This document shows positions 48,461 to 58,224 of a stretch of DNA of 64,000 nt, one piece after another. The DNA lies in the NCBI RefSeq assembly GCF_003955715.1, contig NZ_CP034463.1:5332001-5396000 (forward strand), written 5' to 3'. The notes below the pieces were generated by a model that ran no database searches, was not told where the DNA came from, and saw nothing but the letters and a program-made list of their open reading frames with translations. This DNA comes from Streptomyces aquilus (GTDB lineage: Bacteria > Actinomycetota > Actinomycetes > Streptomycetales > Streptomycetaceae). Made by a program: the position numbers and the translations under genes. Numbering within the stretch: position 1 is the first letter of the stretch; every line of letters begins with the position of its first letter.

Positions 48461-49543
48461 ATGGGTTCGGTTCGCGTAGCCATCGTCGGCGTGGGCAACT
48501 GCGCCGCGTCGCTGGTGCAGGGAGTCGAGTACTACAAGGACGCCGACCCGGCGTCCAAGGTGCCTGGACTGATGCACGTCCAGTTCGGCGACTACCACGT
48601 CGGTGACGTCGAGTTCGTCGCCGCCTTCGACGTCGACGCGAAGAAGGTCGGCCTCGACCTCTCGGACGCCATCGGTGCCAGCGAGAACAACACCATCAAG
48701 ATCTGCGACGTCCCGAACAAGGGCGTCACGGTCCAGCGCGGTCACACGCTCGACGGTCTCGGCAAGTACTACCGCATGACCATCGAGGAGTCCGCCGAGG
48801 AGCCGGTCGACGTCGTCCAGGTCCTCAAGGACAAGCAGGTCGACGTTCTCGTCTGCTACCTGCCCGTCGGCTCCGAGGACGCGGCGAAGTTCTACGCCCA
48901 GTGCGCCATCGACGCCAAGGTCGCCTTCGTCAACGCCCTCCCGGTCTTCATCGCCGGCACCAAGGAGTGGGCCGACAAGTTCACCGAGGCCGGTGTCCCG
49001 ATCGTCGGTGACGACATCAAGTCGCAGGTCGGCGCCACCATCACGCACCGTGTGATGGCGAAGCTGTTCGAGGACCGCGGTGTCCGCCTTGAGCGCACGA
49101 TGCAGCTCAACGTCGGCGGCAACATGGACTTCAAGAACATGCTGGAGCGCGACCGCCTCGAGTCCAAGAAGATCTCGAAGACGCAGGCCGTCACCTCGCA
49201 GATCCCCGACCGCGAGCTGGGCGAGAAGAACGTCCACATCGGTCCCTCGGACTACGTGGCCTGGCTCGACGACCGCAAGTGGGCCTACGTCCGCCTCGAG
49301 GGCCGTGCCTTCGGTGACGTCCCGCTGAACCTGGAGTACAAGCTCGAGGTCTGGGACTCCCCGAACTCGGCGGGTGTCATCATCGACGCCCTGCGCGCCG
49401 CGAAGATCGCCAAGGACCGCGGCATCGGCGGCCCGATCCTGTCGGCGTCCTCGTACTTCATGAAGTCCCCGCCGGTCCAGTACTTCGACGACGAGGCCTT
49501 CGCCAACGTCGAGAAGTTCATCAAGGGCGAGGTCGAGCGCTAA
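48461..49543 (+). CDS. ino1: myo-Inositol-1-phosphate synthase
   Basis: Ino1 converts glucose-6-phosphate to inositol-1-phosphate with NAD+. It feeds phosphatidylinositol and mycothiol, the main low-molecular thiol of Actinobacteria. The 360-residue protein has the NAD motif [18 protein letters not shown], the [16 protein letters not shown] segment and [11 protein letters not shown] 48461 has GGGAG upstream. It lies behind a PadR regulator, and a hairpin follows. Mycothiol supply links it loosely to the SigR-controlled trxBA at the right end (inference). Confidence 0.96.
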   Translation: MGSVRVAIVGVGNCAASLVQGVEYYKDADPASKVPGLMHVQFGDYHVGDVEFVAAFDVDAKKVGLDLSDAIGASENNTIKICDVPNKGVTVQRGHTLDGLGKYYRMTIEESAEEPVDVVQVLKDKQVDVLVCYLPVGSEDAAKFYAQCAIDAKVAFVNALPVFIAGTKEWADKFTEAGVPIVGDDIKSQVGATITHRVMAKLFEDRGVRLERTMQLNVGGNMDFKNMLERDRLESKKISKTQAVTSQIPDRELGEKNVHIGPSDYVAWLDDRKWAYVRLEGRAFGDVPLNLEYKLEVWDSPNSAGVIIDALRAAKIAKDRGIGGPILSASSYFMKSPPVQYFDDEAFANVEKFIKGEVER

Positions 49544-49585
49544 AGCTCACCACCGCTCAAAAACGCTCCTGCCAGGGCTGTGTCG

Positions 49586-49617
49586 AGGGTCCCCGGGTTG
49601 AACCGCCCGGGGGCCCT
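49586..49617 (+). terminator. Hairpin terminator after ino1
   Basis: AGGGTCCCCGGG (49586-49597) pairs with CCCGGGGGCCCT (49606-49617) with one G-U, 43 bases after the ino1 stop. Confidence 0.75.
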
Positions 49618-49640
49618 TCCCTTGTGTGAGGCTGTGCCCC

Positions 49641-50903
49641 ATGGCCGTCGTACGTGACCTGCGCGTCCTGCTCCGCTTCCAGGGCTTCAGACGCCTTCTC
49701 GCCGTACGCCTGCTCTCCCAGGGCGCCGACGGCGTCTTCCAGGTCGCCCTCGCCGCGTACGTCGTCTTCTCCCCGGAGAAACAGACCTCGGCCGCCGCCA
49801 TCGCCTCCGCCATGGCCGTCCTGCTGCTCCCCTACTCCCTGGTGGGCCCCTTCGCCGGCGTCCTGCTGGACCGCTGGCGCCGCCGCCAGGTCTTCCTCTA
49901 CGGCAACTTGGTGCGCGCGGCGATGGCCTCCGCGACGGCCCTCCTCATGGTCACCCACGCCCCGGTCTGGCTCTTCTACGTCTCCGCCCTGTGCGTCACC
50001 GCCGTCAACCGCTTCGTCCTGTCCGGCCTGTCCGCCGCGCTGCCACGCGTGGTCGACGACGAACGACTGGTCGTCGCCAACTCCCTCTCCCCGACCGCCG
50101 GCACCCTCGCGGCGACCGCGGGCGGCGGTCTCGCCTTCGTCGTACGCCTGGTCGTGGCCGACTCCGACGCGGCCGTCGTGCTCCTGGGGGCGGCTCTGTA
50201 CCTGTGCGCGGCGCTGGCAGCGCTGCGCATCTCTAAGGAACTACTGGGCCCCGACCGCGCGTTGGTACGCCCCGGCCTCGCCGCCGCCCTCGCCGACAGC
50301 GCCCGCGACCTGACCGCGGGCGTCCGCCACCTCGCCGGAAAGCCCCGCCGGGAAGCTACCTGGGCACTAGCCGCGATGACACTGATGCGCTTCTGCTACG
50401 GCGCCCTTCTGGTGATGCTCCTGATGCTCTGCCGCTACGAGTTCTCCTCGACGACCGACGACGGACTCGCCCTGCTGGGGCTGGCGTTGGGCATCTCGGG
50501 CGCGGGCTTCTTCGTGGCGGCTGTGGTGACACCGTGGGCGGCAGGGCGTCTAGGCCCGGGCCGCTGGATCGTCGTGTGCGCGGCAGCCGCAGCGGTCCTG
50601 GAACCCGCCCTGGGCCTCCCCTTCGCCGTCGCACCGATGCTGGTGGCGTCGTTCGTCCTGGGCCTGACCACCCAAGGCGCGAAGATCGCGACGGACACCC
50701 TCATCCAGTCCTCGGTCGACGACGGCTTCCGGGGCCGGATCTTCTCCGTCTACGACGTGCTGTTCAACATCGCCTTCGTGGGCGCGGCGGCGGTCGCCGC
50801 GTTGATGCTGCCGCCGGACGGGCGCTCTGCGGTGTTGGTGATAACAGTGGCCGTTATCTACGGGGCAGTTGCGGCGGCTATGGCCCGCTTTGAACGCCAG
50901 TAA
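49641..50903 (+). CDS. MFS transporter
   Basis: This 12-helix major-facilitator protein of 420 residues begins MAVVRDLRVLLRFQGFRRLLAVRLLSQGADGVFQVALA. It has the conserved LVGPFAGVLLDRWRRRQVFLYGN loop. It is related to Streptomyces MFS permeases of the enterobactin-exporter-like type. The substrate is not inferable. ATG 49641 is chosen; GTG 49626 is possible. The next gene on the same strand starts 123 bp later. Confidence 0.85.
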   Translation: MAVVRDLRVLLRFQGFRRLLAVRLLSQGADGVFQVALAAYVVFSPEKQTSAAAIASAMAVLLLPYSLVGPFAGVLLDRWRRRQVFLYGNLVRAAMASATALLMVTHAPVWLFYVSALCVTAVNRFVLSGLSAALPRVVDDERLVVANSLSPTAGTLAATAGGGLAFVVRLVVADSDAAVVLLGAALYLCAALAALRISKELLGPDRALVRPGLAAALADSARDLTAGVRHLAGKPRREATWALAAMTLMRFCYGALLVMLLMLCRYEFSSTTDDGLALLGLALGISGAGFFVAAVVTPWAAGRLGPGRWIVVCAAAAAVLEPALGLPFAVAPMLVASFVLGLTTQGAKIATDTLIQSSVDDGFRGRIFSVYDVLFNIAFVGAAAVAALMLPPDGRSAVLVITVAVIYGAVAAAMARFERQ

Positions 50904-51026
50904 GTGTCACATCAATGCCACAGAGTCCCCCTCGGCTACAGGAGTGTCAGTGGGGCCCGGTAACTTACGTGCGTCTTACGCGCTCCTTAGGTGCGCCACA
51001 TTCCCATGTTCTAGGGGGACCCCCGC

Positions 51027-51548
51027 ATGTCTACTCCGCCGCCCCAGGGCCCGAACCCGTACGCCCAGGGCCAGCAGCCCTACGGCCAGCCGCAGGCCCA
51101 GGCCCCGTACCCGCCGCAGGGCGGCAACCCCTTCGCCCAGGGTCAGCAGCCGGGCTTCCCGCAGCAGCAGGGCGGCGTCCCCTATGCGCCGGTCCCGCCG
51201 GCGCAGCCGAAGCGCAAGCTCAGCTTCAAGGCGATCAAGAACATCGTCATCGTGGTGGCTGCTGTCGGTATCGCCATCGGCGGCTACATATCCAGCCGTG
51301 ACGACGCCAACACCGCTGCGGTCGGCGACTGCATGCACCGCGGCAGCACTGACGACAACAATCCTGACCTTGAGGTCGTCGACTGCAGCTCCTCGAAGGC
51401 CCAGTACACGGTGCTGGCCAAGATCGAGGGCACGTTCAGCGGCACCCTTGCCGACACCAAGTGCGCGGCCGAGGCCAAGGACTTCCAGTACGTCTACACC
51501 GAGTCCGGTGACGGCACCGACTTCCTGCTCTGCCTGAAGGACAAGTAG
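51027..51548 (+). CDS. Proline/glutamine-rich single-span membrane protein
   Basis: This 173-residue protein has a cytoplasmic Pro/Gln/Gly-rich leader (about 1-62), a basic pair, one membrane helix (NIVIVVAAVGIAIGGYI) and an extracellular domain with four Cys. The last part resembles small LppU/TamA-like secreted domains (GDCMHRGS, VVDCSS, TKCAAEA, LLCLKDK) that probably form two disulfides. Function is unknown. A double parS palindrome follows, and the next gene is convergent. Confidence 0.75.
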   Translation: MSTPPPQGPNPYAQGQQPYGQPQAQAPYPPQGGNPFAQGQQPGFPQQQGGVPYAPVPPAQPKRKLSFKAIKNIVIVVAAVGIAIGGYISSRDDANTAAVGDCMHRGSTDDNNPDLEVVDCSSSKAQYTVLAKIEGTFSGTLADTKCAAEAKDFQYVYTESGDGTDFLLCLKDK

Positions 51549-51573
51549 TAGGTCCTGCGAACCGCAGACATCA

Positions 51574-51609
51574 CGAGGGGCGACGTTTCACGTGAAACGT
51601 CGCCCCTCG
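51574..51609. promoter_or_regulatory. parS inside a 36-bp perfect palindrome
   Basis: Exact parS at 51585-51598, extended by perfectly matching arms (outer arm CGAGGGGCGAC) to 36 bp. It is the first of two adjacent structures between convergent genes. Confidence 0.92.
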
Positions 51610-51617
51610 ATGCTTTC

Positions 51618-51649
51618 CGGGGTCATGTTTCACGTGAAACATGACCCCG
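51618..51649. promoter_or_regulatory. parS inside a 32-bp perfect palindrome
   Basis: Exact parS at 51627-51640, extended by arms (outer arm CGGGGTCAT) to 32 bp, ending 11 bases before the cca stop codon. Confidence 0.92.
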
Positions 51650-51659
51650 TTGCGCGGCC

Positions 51660-53102
51660 TCAGTTCTGCTCGGCCCACCACTCCTTGAGTGCCGCGGCCG
51701 CAGCCTCCTCGCCCATAGGCCCGTTCTCCAGGCGCAGTTCCAGCAGGTGCTTGTACGCACGGCCGACCGCCGGGCCCGGGCCGACGTCGAGGATCTTCAT
51801 GATCTGGTTGCCGTCCAGGTCCGGGCGGATGGCGTCCAGTTCCTCCTGCTCCTGGAGTTGGGCGATGCGCTCCTCCAGGCCGTCGTAGGCACGAGAGAGC
51901 GCCGTCGCCTTGCGCTTGTTGCGGGTCGTGCAGTCCGAGCGGGTCAGCTTGTGGAGGCGGTCAAGGAGCGGGCCGGCGTCACGGACGTAGCGGCGGACCG
52001 CGGAGTCCGTCCACTCACCCGTGCCGTAGCCGTGGAAGCGCAGGTGGAGTTCGACCAGGCGCGAGACGTCCTTCACCAGGTCGTTGGAGTACTTCAACGC
52101 CGTCATGCGCTTCTTGGTCATCTTCGCGCCGACCACCTCGTGGTGATGGAACGAGACCCGGCCGTCCTTCTCGAACCTCCGCGTACGCGGCTTGCCGATG
52201 TCGTGGAGGAGCGCGGAGAGGCGGAGGACCAGGTCGGGGCCGTCCTCCTCCAGTGCCATCACCTGCTCCAGGACGATCAGAGTGTGGTCGTAGACGTCCT
52301 TGTGGCGGTGGTGCTCGTCGCGCTCCAGGCGCAAGGCCGGCAGCTCGGGCAGGACGTGGTCCGCGAGGCCCGTGTCGACCAGCAGGGTCAGACCCTTGCG
52401 GGGGTGCGCGGACAGGATCAGCTTGTTCAGCTCGTCCCGGACCCGCTCGGCCGAGACGATGTCGATGCGCCCGGACATCTCCTTCATGGCCTCTACGACC
52501 TCGGAGGCCACTTCGAAGTCCAGCTGCGCCGCGAAGCGGGCCGCGCGCATCATCCGCAGCGGGTCGTCTGAGAAAGACGCCTCAGGCGTGCCCGGCGTGC
52601 GCAGCACTCGGGCCGCCAGGTCCTCCAGGCCGCCGTGCGGGTCGATGAACTCCTTCTCCGGCAGAGCCACGGCCATCGCGTTCACCGTGAAGTCACGGCG
52701 GACGAGGTCCTCCTCGATGGAGTCGCCGTACGACACCTCGGGCTTGCGCGAGGTCCGGTCGTACGCCTCCGACCGGTAGGTCGTCACCTCGATCTGGTAG
52801 CCGTCCTTCTGCGCGCCCACCGTGCCGAAGGCGATCCCGACCTCCCACACGGCGTCCGCCCACGGACGCACGATCTTCAGCACGTCATGAGGGCGGGCGT
52901 CGGTCGTGAAGTCCAGGTCGTTGCCGAGTCGGCCCAGCAGCGCGTCCCTGACCGAGCCGCCGACCAGGGCGAGAGAGAACCCGGCCTCCTGGAAACGGCG
53001 GGCAAGGTCGTCGGCGACAGGGGCGACCCGCAGCAGTTCGCTGACCGCGCGGTGCTGTACCTGGCTCAGGGCGCTGGGCTTGTCTTCGTTGGCGTTCGGC
53101 AC
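51660..53102 (-). CDS. cca: CCA tRNA nucleotidyltransferase
   Basis: This enzyme adds or repairs the 3' CCA of tRNA. The 480-residue protein has the nucleotidyltransferase head ALVGGSVRDALLGRLGNDLDFTTDARP and the RDFTVNAMA and RMMRAARFAAQL segments. A C-terminal HD domain with ALLHDIGKPRTR suggests phosphatase/phosphodiesterase activity. GTG 53102 is preferred because upstream codons lack GC bias; ATG 53159 is possible. It is divergent from the DUF6049-type gene, the usual arrangement beside murJ. Confidence 0.93.
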   Translation of the reverse strand: MPNANEDKPSALSQVQHRAVSELLRVAPVADDLARRFQEAGFSLALVGGSVRDALLGRLGNDLDFTTDARPHDVLKIVRPWADAVWEVGIAFGTVGAQKDGYQIEVTTYRSEAYDRTSRKPEVSYGDSIEEDLVRRDFTVNAMAVALPEKEFIDPHGGLEDLAARVLRTPGTPEASFSDDPLRMMRAARFAAQLDFEVASEVVEAMKEMSGRIDIVSAERVRDELNKLILSAHPRKGLTLLVDTGLADHVLPELPALRLERDEHHRHKDVYDHTLIVLEQVMALEEDGPDLVLRLSALLHDIGKPRTRRFEKDGRVSFHHHEVVGAKMTKKRMTALKYSNDLVKDVSRLVELHLRFHGYGTGEWTDSAVRRYVRDAGPLLDRLHKLTRSDCTTRNKRKATALSRAYDGLEERIAQLQEQEELDAIRPDLDGNQIMKILDVGPGPAVGRAYKHLLELRLENGPMGEEAAAAALKEWWAEQN

Positions 53103-53399
53103 AACAGAAAAGGGTACGTGGCCCCGGCGACCCGGAGCGCCCCGATTAATCGCGGGCATCTCCGACAGGCACCTCCATCAAATCTGCACAGCCCCGTACG
53201 CAGGCCGCCGCGGAAGAAGCGCCCGTCGGACGTACGGATTCGCTCCCCTTTATACGCACACATACAGGACGGCCCGACCCTGCTTCCCGATCTTGTGGAG
53301 CAGACCGCGGCACTTCCCCTCAGCGCGCATCGTTACCATGCGTGGACGCACATTGCGACGACCACTGACGACCACTGACGACGAGGGACGGGCGAGCGC

Positions 53400-55772
53400 G
53401 TGGCCGAGGCGGCAGACTTCCAGGGGATGAGTCCCTCACCTGCCCGCCGGTGGCTCCGGCGCACGGGAGCACTGCTCGCCGGCGCGCCTCTGCTGGCCGG
53501 ACTGCTCCAGCTGCCTGCCGCCGCGCCCGCGAGCGCCGCGTCCGGCTCCAGCACCGTGTCCGTGGACATCAACACGCTCACGCCCAGCGTCCCCACGGAC
53601 GGCGACACGGTGACCGTGTCCGGCACCGTGACCAACGACAGCAAGCAGACGGTCACGGACGCCCAGGTGGATCTGCGCGTCGGCCCCGAGCTCAGCACGC
53701 GCTCGGACGTCGACAGCGTCGCGCAGCGCGGCGAGTTCCAGCCGGGCCTGGACGGGACGATCGTCGGCGGCAAGTACGTCGAGAAGTTCGCCAAGCTGGC
53801 GCCCGGTGTCGCCCAGAGCTTCAGCATCCCCGTCCCGGTCGACGAGCTGGACCTCGGCTCGGACGGCGTGTACCAGCTCGGTGTCTCCCTGACCGGTCAG
53901 ACCTCCGTGCAGCAGTGGCAGCAGGTCCTCGGCATCCAGAGGACGTATCTGCCCTGGCAGCCCGAAGACGCCGACAACAAGACGAAGACGACGGTCCTGT
54001 GGCCGCTGATCTCCACCGCCCACATGACCGCCGAGACGGGATCGAACGCGGAGCAGACCCCGGTCTTCCTCAACGACGACCTGGCCAAGGAGATCTCGCC
54101 GGGCGGCCGGCTGGAGCAGATGCTGTCGTTGGGCAAGACCCTGGACGTCACCTGGGTGATCGACCCGGACCTGCTGGCCTCCGTCGACGCGATGGCAGGC
54201 GCCTATCGCATCGAGTCGGGCACCGGCACGGTGGCGGGCACGCACCAGGCGGTCGCCAAGCAGTGGCTGGACGATCTTCAGGACGCGGTGACCGACAAGG
54301 AGGTCGTCGCCCTTCCGTTCGCCGACCCGGACCTCGCCTCCCTCGCCCACAACGGCACGACTGTCAGCGGCTCCCTGAGCCACCTCAAGGAAGCCACCGA
54401 CGCCGCCACCACCACGGTGGAGACGGTGCTCCACGTCACGCCGAACACCGACTTCGCCTGGCCCGTGAACGGCGCCGTCGACCCGTCGATCGTCAAGGTC
54501 GCCACCTCCGCGGGCGCCGACACGGTGATCGCGCGCAGCGACAGCCTCGAAGAGACCGCCGGGCTGCCGTACACGCCCTCCGCGGCCCGCCCCATCGGCG
54601 GCGGCACCACCGCGGTGGTCGCGGACGCGCGGCTGTCCACGGCGTTCGAGGGCGACCTGACCTCGGCCTCCGCGTCCACCCTCGCCGTGCAGAAGTTCCT
54701 CGCCTCGAGCCTGGCGCTGAACCAGCAGGTGGACAAGCAGCGCAGCATCGTCGTCGCCCCGCAGCGCACGCCGACGGCGAGCCAGGCGCAGGCGATGGCC
54801 GCGGCAGTGGCCGCCCTCCAGGGCGGGGACTGGACGCAGACCCAGACCCTGACATCGGCGGCCGCCGCCAAGCCGGACGCGAGCGCCACGACCAAGGTCC
54901 CGTCGGCCTCCGCCTACCCCGCCAAGCTGCGCAAGCGGGAGCTGTCGAAGCCGGCCTTCGAGCAGATCGCGGCCGTGCAGCACAAGCTCGACAAGTTCAA
55001 GGTGATCCTCACCGACCAGTCCCGCGTGGTGACCCCCTTCGGGCGGGCCATGAACCGGGAGATGTCGACGTCGTGGCGCGGCCGCCCCGCCGAGGCGCAG
55101 AGCTACCGCGACGGCGTACGGAACTACCTCGACGGCCTGACCGGCCAGGTCAAGCTGATCGACAAGTCCGAGACCAAGCTCTCCGGGCGCAGCGCCACGA
55201 TTCCCGTGACTGTGCAGAACAACCTGGTGCAGGGCGTCGACCACCTCGTCCTGCGCCTCCGCTCCACAAGCCCGACCCGTCTGAAGATCGGCGACGGCGA
55301 CTACGAGGAGCAGCGGATCACGGTCAACGGGGGCCACAGCCAGACGGTGAAGTTCACCACCTCGGCACAGGCCAACGGTCAGGCGACGGTGGTCGCCCAG
55401 CTGTTCACCGAGGACGGTCAGGCGTACGGCGATCCCGTCCGGTTCGACGTGAAGGTCACCGAGTTCACGGCCACCGTGATGCTGGTCATCGGCGGCGGTT
55501 TCCTCCTTCTCGTCCTCGCCGGTTTCCGCATGTACAAGCAGCGCAAGCGCGCCGCCCAGCGGGAGGCCGAGGAGGGCGGCTCGGACGGTCCGGACGAGGC
55601 CGGGCAGGCGGCGGACCGCCCGGAGAACCCCGAGGGGCCCGAAGACCGTCTCACGCAGGAGTCCGGTACGCGGCCCGGGGCAGACGACCCGGAGCAGCCG
55701 AGTGACCTGACACCGGACACCGCAGCGGAAAGCACCGACCCTTCCGGCACGGGTGAGAGAGTGGACCGTTGA
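53400..55772 (+). CDS. Large secreted/membrane-anchored DUF6049-type protein beside murJ
   Basis: The 790-residue protein begins with a long positively charged signal peptide (WLRRTGALLAGAPLLAGLLQLPAAAPASAA). A large extracellular body contains a beta-rich NEW3-like start (TLTPSVPTDGDTVTVSGTVTND) and a Pro/Trp core. It ends with a membrane helix (VMLVIGGGFLLLVLAGF) and an acidic tail. The family always lies beside murJ in Actinobacteria as I remember it. The function is unproven, probably coordination of envelope synthesis outside the membrane. GTG 53400 is chosen from GAGGGA upstream. Confidence 0.83.
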   Translation: MAEAADFQGMSPSPARRWLRRTGALLAGAPLLAGLLQLPAAAPASAASGSSTVSVDINTLTPSVPTDGDTVTVSGTVTNDSKQTVTDAQVDLRVGPELSTRSDVDSVAQRGEFQPGLDGTIVGGKYVEKFAKLAPGVAQSFSIPVPVDELDLGSDGVYQLGVSLTGQTSVQQWQQVLGIQRTYLPWQPEDADNKTKTTVLWPLISTAHMTAETGSNAEQTPVFLNDDLAKEISPGGRLEQMLSLGKTLDVTWVIDPDLLASVDAMAGAYRIESGTGTVAGTHQAVAKQWLDDLQDAVTDKEVVALPFADPDLASLAHNGTTVSGSLSHLKEATDAATTTVETVLHVTPNTDFAWPVNGAVDPSIVKVATSAGADTVIARSDSLEETAGLPYTPSAARPIGGGTTAVVADARLSTAFEGDLTSASASTLAVQKFLASSLALNQQVDKQRSIVVAPQRTPTASQAQAMAAAVAALQGGDWTQTQTLTSAAAAKPDASATTKVPSASAYPAKLRKRELSKPAFEQIAAVQHKLDKFKVILTDQSRVVTPFGRAMNREMSTSWRGRPAEAQSYRDGVRNYLDGLTGQVKLIDKSETKLSGRSATIPVTVQNNLVQGVDHLVLRLRSTSPTRLKIGDGDYEEQRITVNGGHSQTVKFTTSAQANGQATVVAQLFTEDGQAYGDPVRFDVKVTEFTATVMLVIGGGFLLLVLAGFRMYKQRKRAAQREAEEGGSDGPDEAGQAADRPENPEGPEDRLTQESGTRPGADDPEQPSDLTPDTAAESTDPSGTGERVDR

Positions 55773-55816
55773 GGATGTCGTGGCCGGTGGGCCCGGGACG
55801 ATGAGGTGGGGTAACC

Positions 55817-58087
55817 ATGAACGCGCCGTACGACGGTGACCGCGGCCAGGCCGCGGGCAGCTCGGGCCACCCCGAGGGCCCGCCGCCCGAGCACGGCCAG
55901 GTACCGCCGCAGCCACCCGCGGACATGTACCTCCAGGACGCCTACGCCCAGGACCCCTACCGGGCCCAGGACATCTCCGCCCAGGACCCGGTAGCCGAGG
56001 CGCTCTACGACCGCGCCGCGCACCCCCCGCCGCCTCCGGGCACGTACCAGCCGCAGCAGCCGCTGTACGCGCAGCCCCCGCAGTCCCCGTACGCCCCGGA
56101 CCCGCACGTGTGGGCCCAGACCCCGGCGCCCGAGCCGGACGGCGCGACCCAGTACCTGCCGTACGGCGACGACCCGCGTACCACGCAGTACGTGGGCGTC
56201 GACGACCTCGTCACGCACTCCGCCGAGGAGCGCCACGAGCCGGACGCGTTCGCCCACCTCTTCCGGGACCAGCAGCAGGGCGGCGGCCAGCAGCCGTACC
56301 AGCCCCCGTCGGTACCGGCTCCGTCTCCGGCCCCGGTACCGGGCGCCGAGCCGCCCATGCCGCCGTCCGCGGACAGGACCATGAACCTGGGCACCGCGCC
56401 CGTACCGCCTCCGTCATCGCCCGCTCCGGCGGCTGCTGCGGCTTCCGCGAAGAAGGGCGGGAAGGCCGGGGGGCTGCTGAAGTCCAGTGCGGTGATGGCG
56501 GCGGGCACGATGGTGTCCCGGCTCACCGGGTTCGTGCGCTCCGCCATGATCGTCTCCGCGCTGGGTCTCGGCCTTCTTGGTGACTCCTTCCAGGTCGCCT
56601 ACCAGCTGCCGACGATGATCTACATCCTGACCGTCGGTGGCGGTCTGAACTCCGTTTTCGTGCCGCAACTCGTGCGGGCCATGAAGGACGACGAGGACGG
56701 CGGCGAGGCATACGCGAACCGTCTGCTGACCCTGGTGATGGTCGCGCTGGCCGCACTCACGGCCCTGGCGATGTTCGCGGCACCTCTCCTGGTCCGCGCG
56801 CTGTCCGCGAAGGTCGCCAATGACCCGGCCGCCAACGAGGTGGCCATCACCTTCACCCGTTACTTCCTGCCCTCGATCTTCTTCATGGGCGTCCACGTGG
56901 TGATGGGCCAGATCCTCAACGCCCGCGGTCGCTTCGGCGCGATGATGTGGACCCCGGTCCTGAACAACATCGTCATCATCGTGACGCTCGGCATGTTCCT
57001 GTGGGTCTACGGCACCTCGGAGCGGTCCGGCATGGAGGTCACGAGCATCCCGCCGGAGGGCCAGCGGCTCCTCGGCGTCGGTGTTCTGCTCGGCCTTGTC
57101 GTCCAGTCCCTGGCGATGATCCCTTACCTGCGCGAGACCGGCTTCCGCCTGCGACTCCGCTTCGACTGGAGGGGCCACGGCCTCGGCAAGGCCGCGATGC
57201 TGGCCAAGTGGACGATCCTCTTCGTCCTCGCCAACCAGGCGGGTGCGCTCGTGGTCACCCAGCTGTCCACCGCCGCCGGCTTCGACTCCGGTGTCAAGGG
57301 CACCGGTTTCGCCGCCTACGCGAACGCCCAGCTGATCTGGGGCCTGCCGCAGGCCATCATCACGGTCTCCCTGATGGCAGCCCTGCTGCCGCGCATCTCC
57401 CGCTCGGCCGCGGAGGACGACAGCGGTGCCGTGCGCGACGACATCTCGCAAGGCCTGCGCACCACGGCCGTCGCGATCGTCCCCATCGCCTTCGGGTTCC
57501 TCTCCCTGGGCATCCCGATGTGCACCCTGATCTTCGGTTCCTCGGGCGCCGACCAGGCCACGAACATGGGCTACATGCTGATGGCCTTCGGCCTCGGCCT
57601 GATCCCGTTCTCCGTGCAGTACGTCGTCCTTCGCGCGTTCTACGCCTACGAGGACACGAGGACCCCCTTCTACAACACGGTCATCGTGGCGGCCGTCAAC
57701 GCCGCCGCCTCGGCCGTCTGCTACTTCGTCATCCCGGCGCGCTGGGCGGTCGTCGGCATGGCAGCTTCGTACGGCCTCGCCTACGCGGTTGGCGTCGGCG
57801 TCGCCTGGAGCCGCCTGCGTAAGAAGCTGGGCGGCGACCTGGACGGCGCTCGCGTCATGCGGACGTACGCCAGGCTCTGCATCGCCTCCGTACCGGCCGC
57901 GATCCTCAGCGGCGCGGCCTGCTACGGCATCGCGCACGTCCTCGGCCAAGGCGTCATCGGCTCCTTCGCCGCCCTGGTCGTCGGCGGAGCGGTCCTGCTC
58001 GGGATCTTCTTCGTGGCCGCGCGCAAGATGCGTATCGAGGAGCTGAACTCCCTGGTCGGCATGGTGCGCGGACGGCTGGGGCGCTGA
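55817..58087 (+). CDS. murJ: Lipid II flippase MurJ with a long Pro-rich N-terminus
   Basis: MurJ moves lipid II across the membrane for wall synthesis. The 756-residue protein has a Pro/Gln/Tyr-rich cytoplasmic leader of about 210 residues and then 14 helices with the MVSRLTGFVRSAMIVSALG start typical of MurJ/MviN. Length exceeds classical MurJ (~520) because of the leader. ATG 55817 is preceded by GAGGTGGGG. It follows the DUF6049-type gene by 44 bases and precedes a pseudokinase. In mycobacteria the corresponding pseudokinase is fused to MurJ. Confidence 0.95.
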   Translation: MNAPYDGDRGQAAGSSGHPEGPPPEHGQVPPQPPADMYLQDAYAQDPYRAQDISAQDPVAEALYDRAAHPPPPPGTYQPQQPLYAQPPQSPYAPDPHVWAQTPAPEPDGATQYLPYGDDPRTTQYVGVDDLVTHSAEERHEPDAFAHLFRDQQQGGGQQPYQPPSVPAPSPAPVPGAEPPMPPSADRTMNLGTAPVPPPSSPAPAAAAASAKKGGKAGGLLKSSAVMAAGTMVSRLTGFVRSAMIVSALGLGLLGDSFQVAYQLPTMIYILTVGGGLNSVFVPQLVRAMKDDEDGGEAYANRLLTLVMVALAALTALAMFAAPLLVRALSAKVANDPAANEVAITFTRYFLPSIFFMGVHVVMGQILNARGRFGAMMWTPVLNNIVIIVTLGMFLWVYGTSERSGMEVTSIPPEGQRLLGVGVLLGLVVQSLAMIPYLRETGFRLRLRFDWRGHGLGKAAMLAKWTILFVLANQAGALVVTQLSTAAGFDSGVKGTGFAAYANAQLIWGLPQAIITVSLMAALLPRISRSAAEDDSGAVRDDISQGLRTTAVAIVPIAFGFLSLGIPMCTLIFGSSGADQATNMGYMLMAFGLGLIPFSVQYVVLRAFYAYEDTRTPFYNTVIVAAVNAAASAVCYFVIPARWAVVGMAASYGLAYAVGVGVAWSRLRKKLGGDLDGARVMRTYARLCIASVPAAILSGAACYGIAHVLGQGVIGSFAALVVGGAVLLGIFFVAARKMRIEELNSLVGMVRGRLGR

Positions 58088-58224
58088 TAAGGGGGTACGC
58101 GCACAACCATCGTCCGCCACCGTGTGTCGTGCATAGCGGCGGACTGTGGGCACAATTGGTTCGGCGTCGGACGGCGCGCACGGATGTCGGTCGGCGCGCA
58201 ACGAATGGGGAGGCAGGGACGACG

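Noticed and set aside
53436..55916. 826-codon minus-strand open frame opposite the DUF6049-type gene
   Set aside because: It has the same shadow pattern; the plus frame has a signal peptide, membrane anchor and normal codon use.
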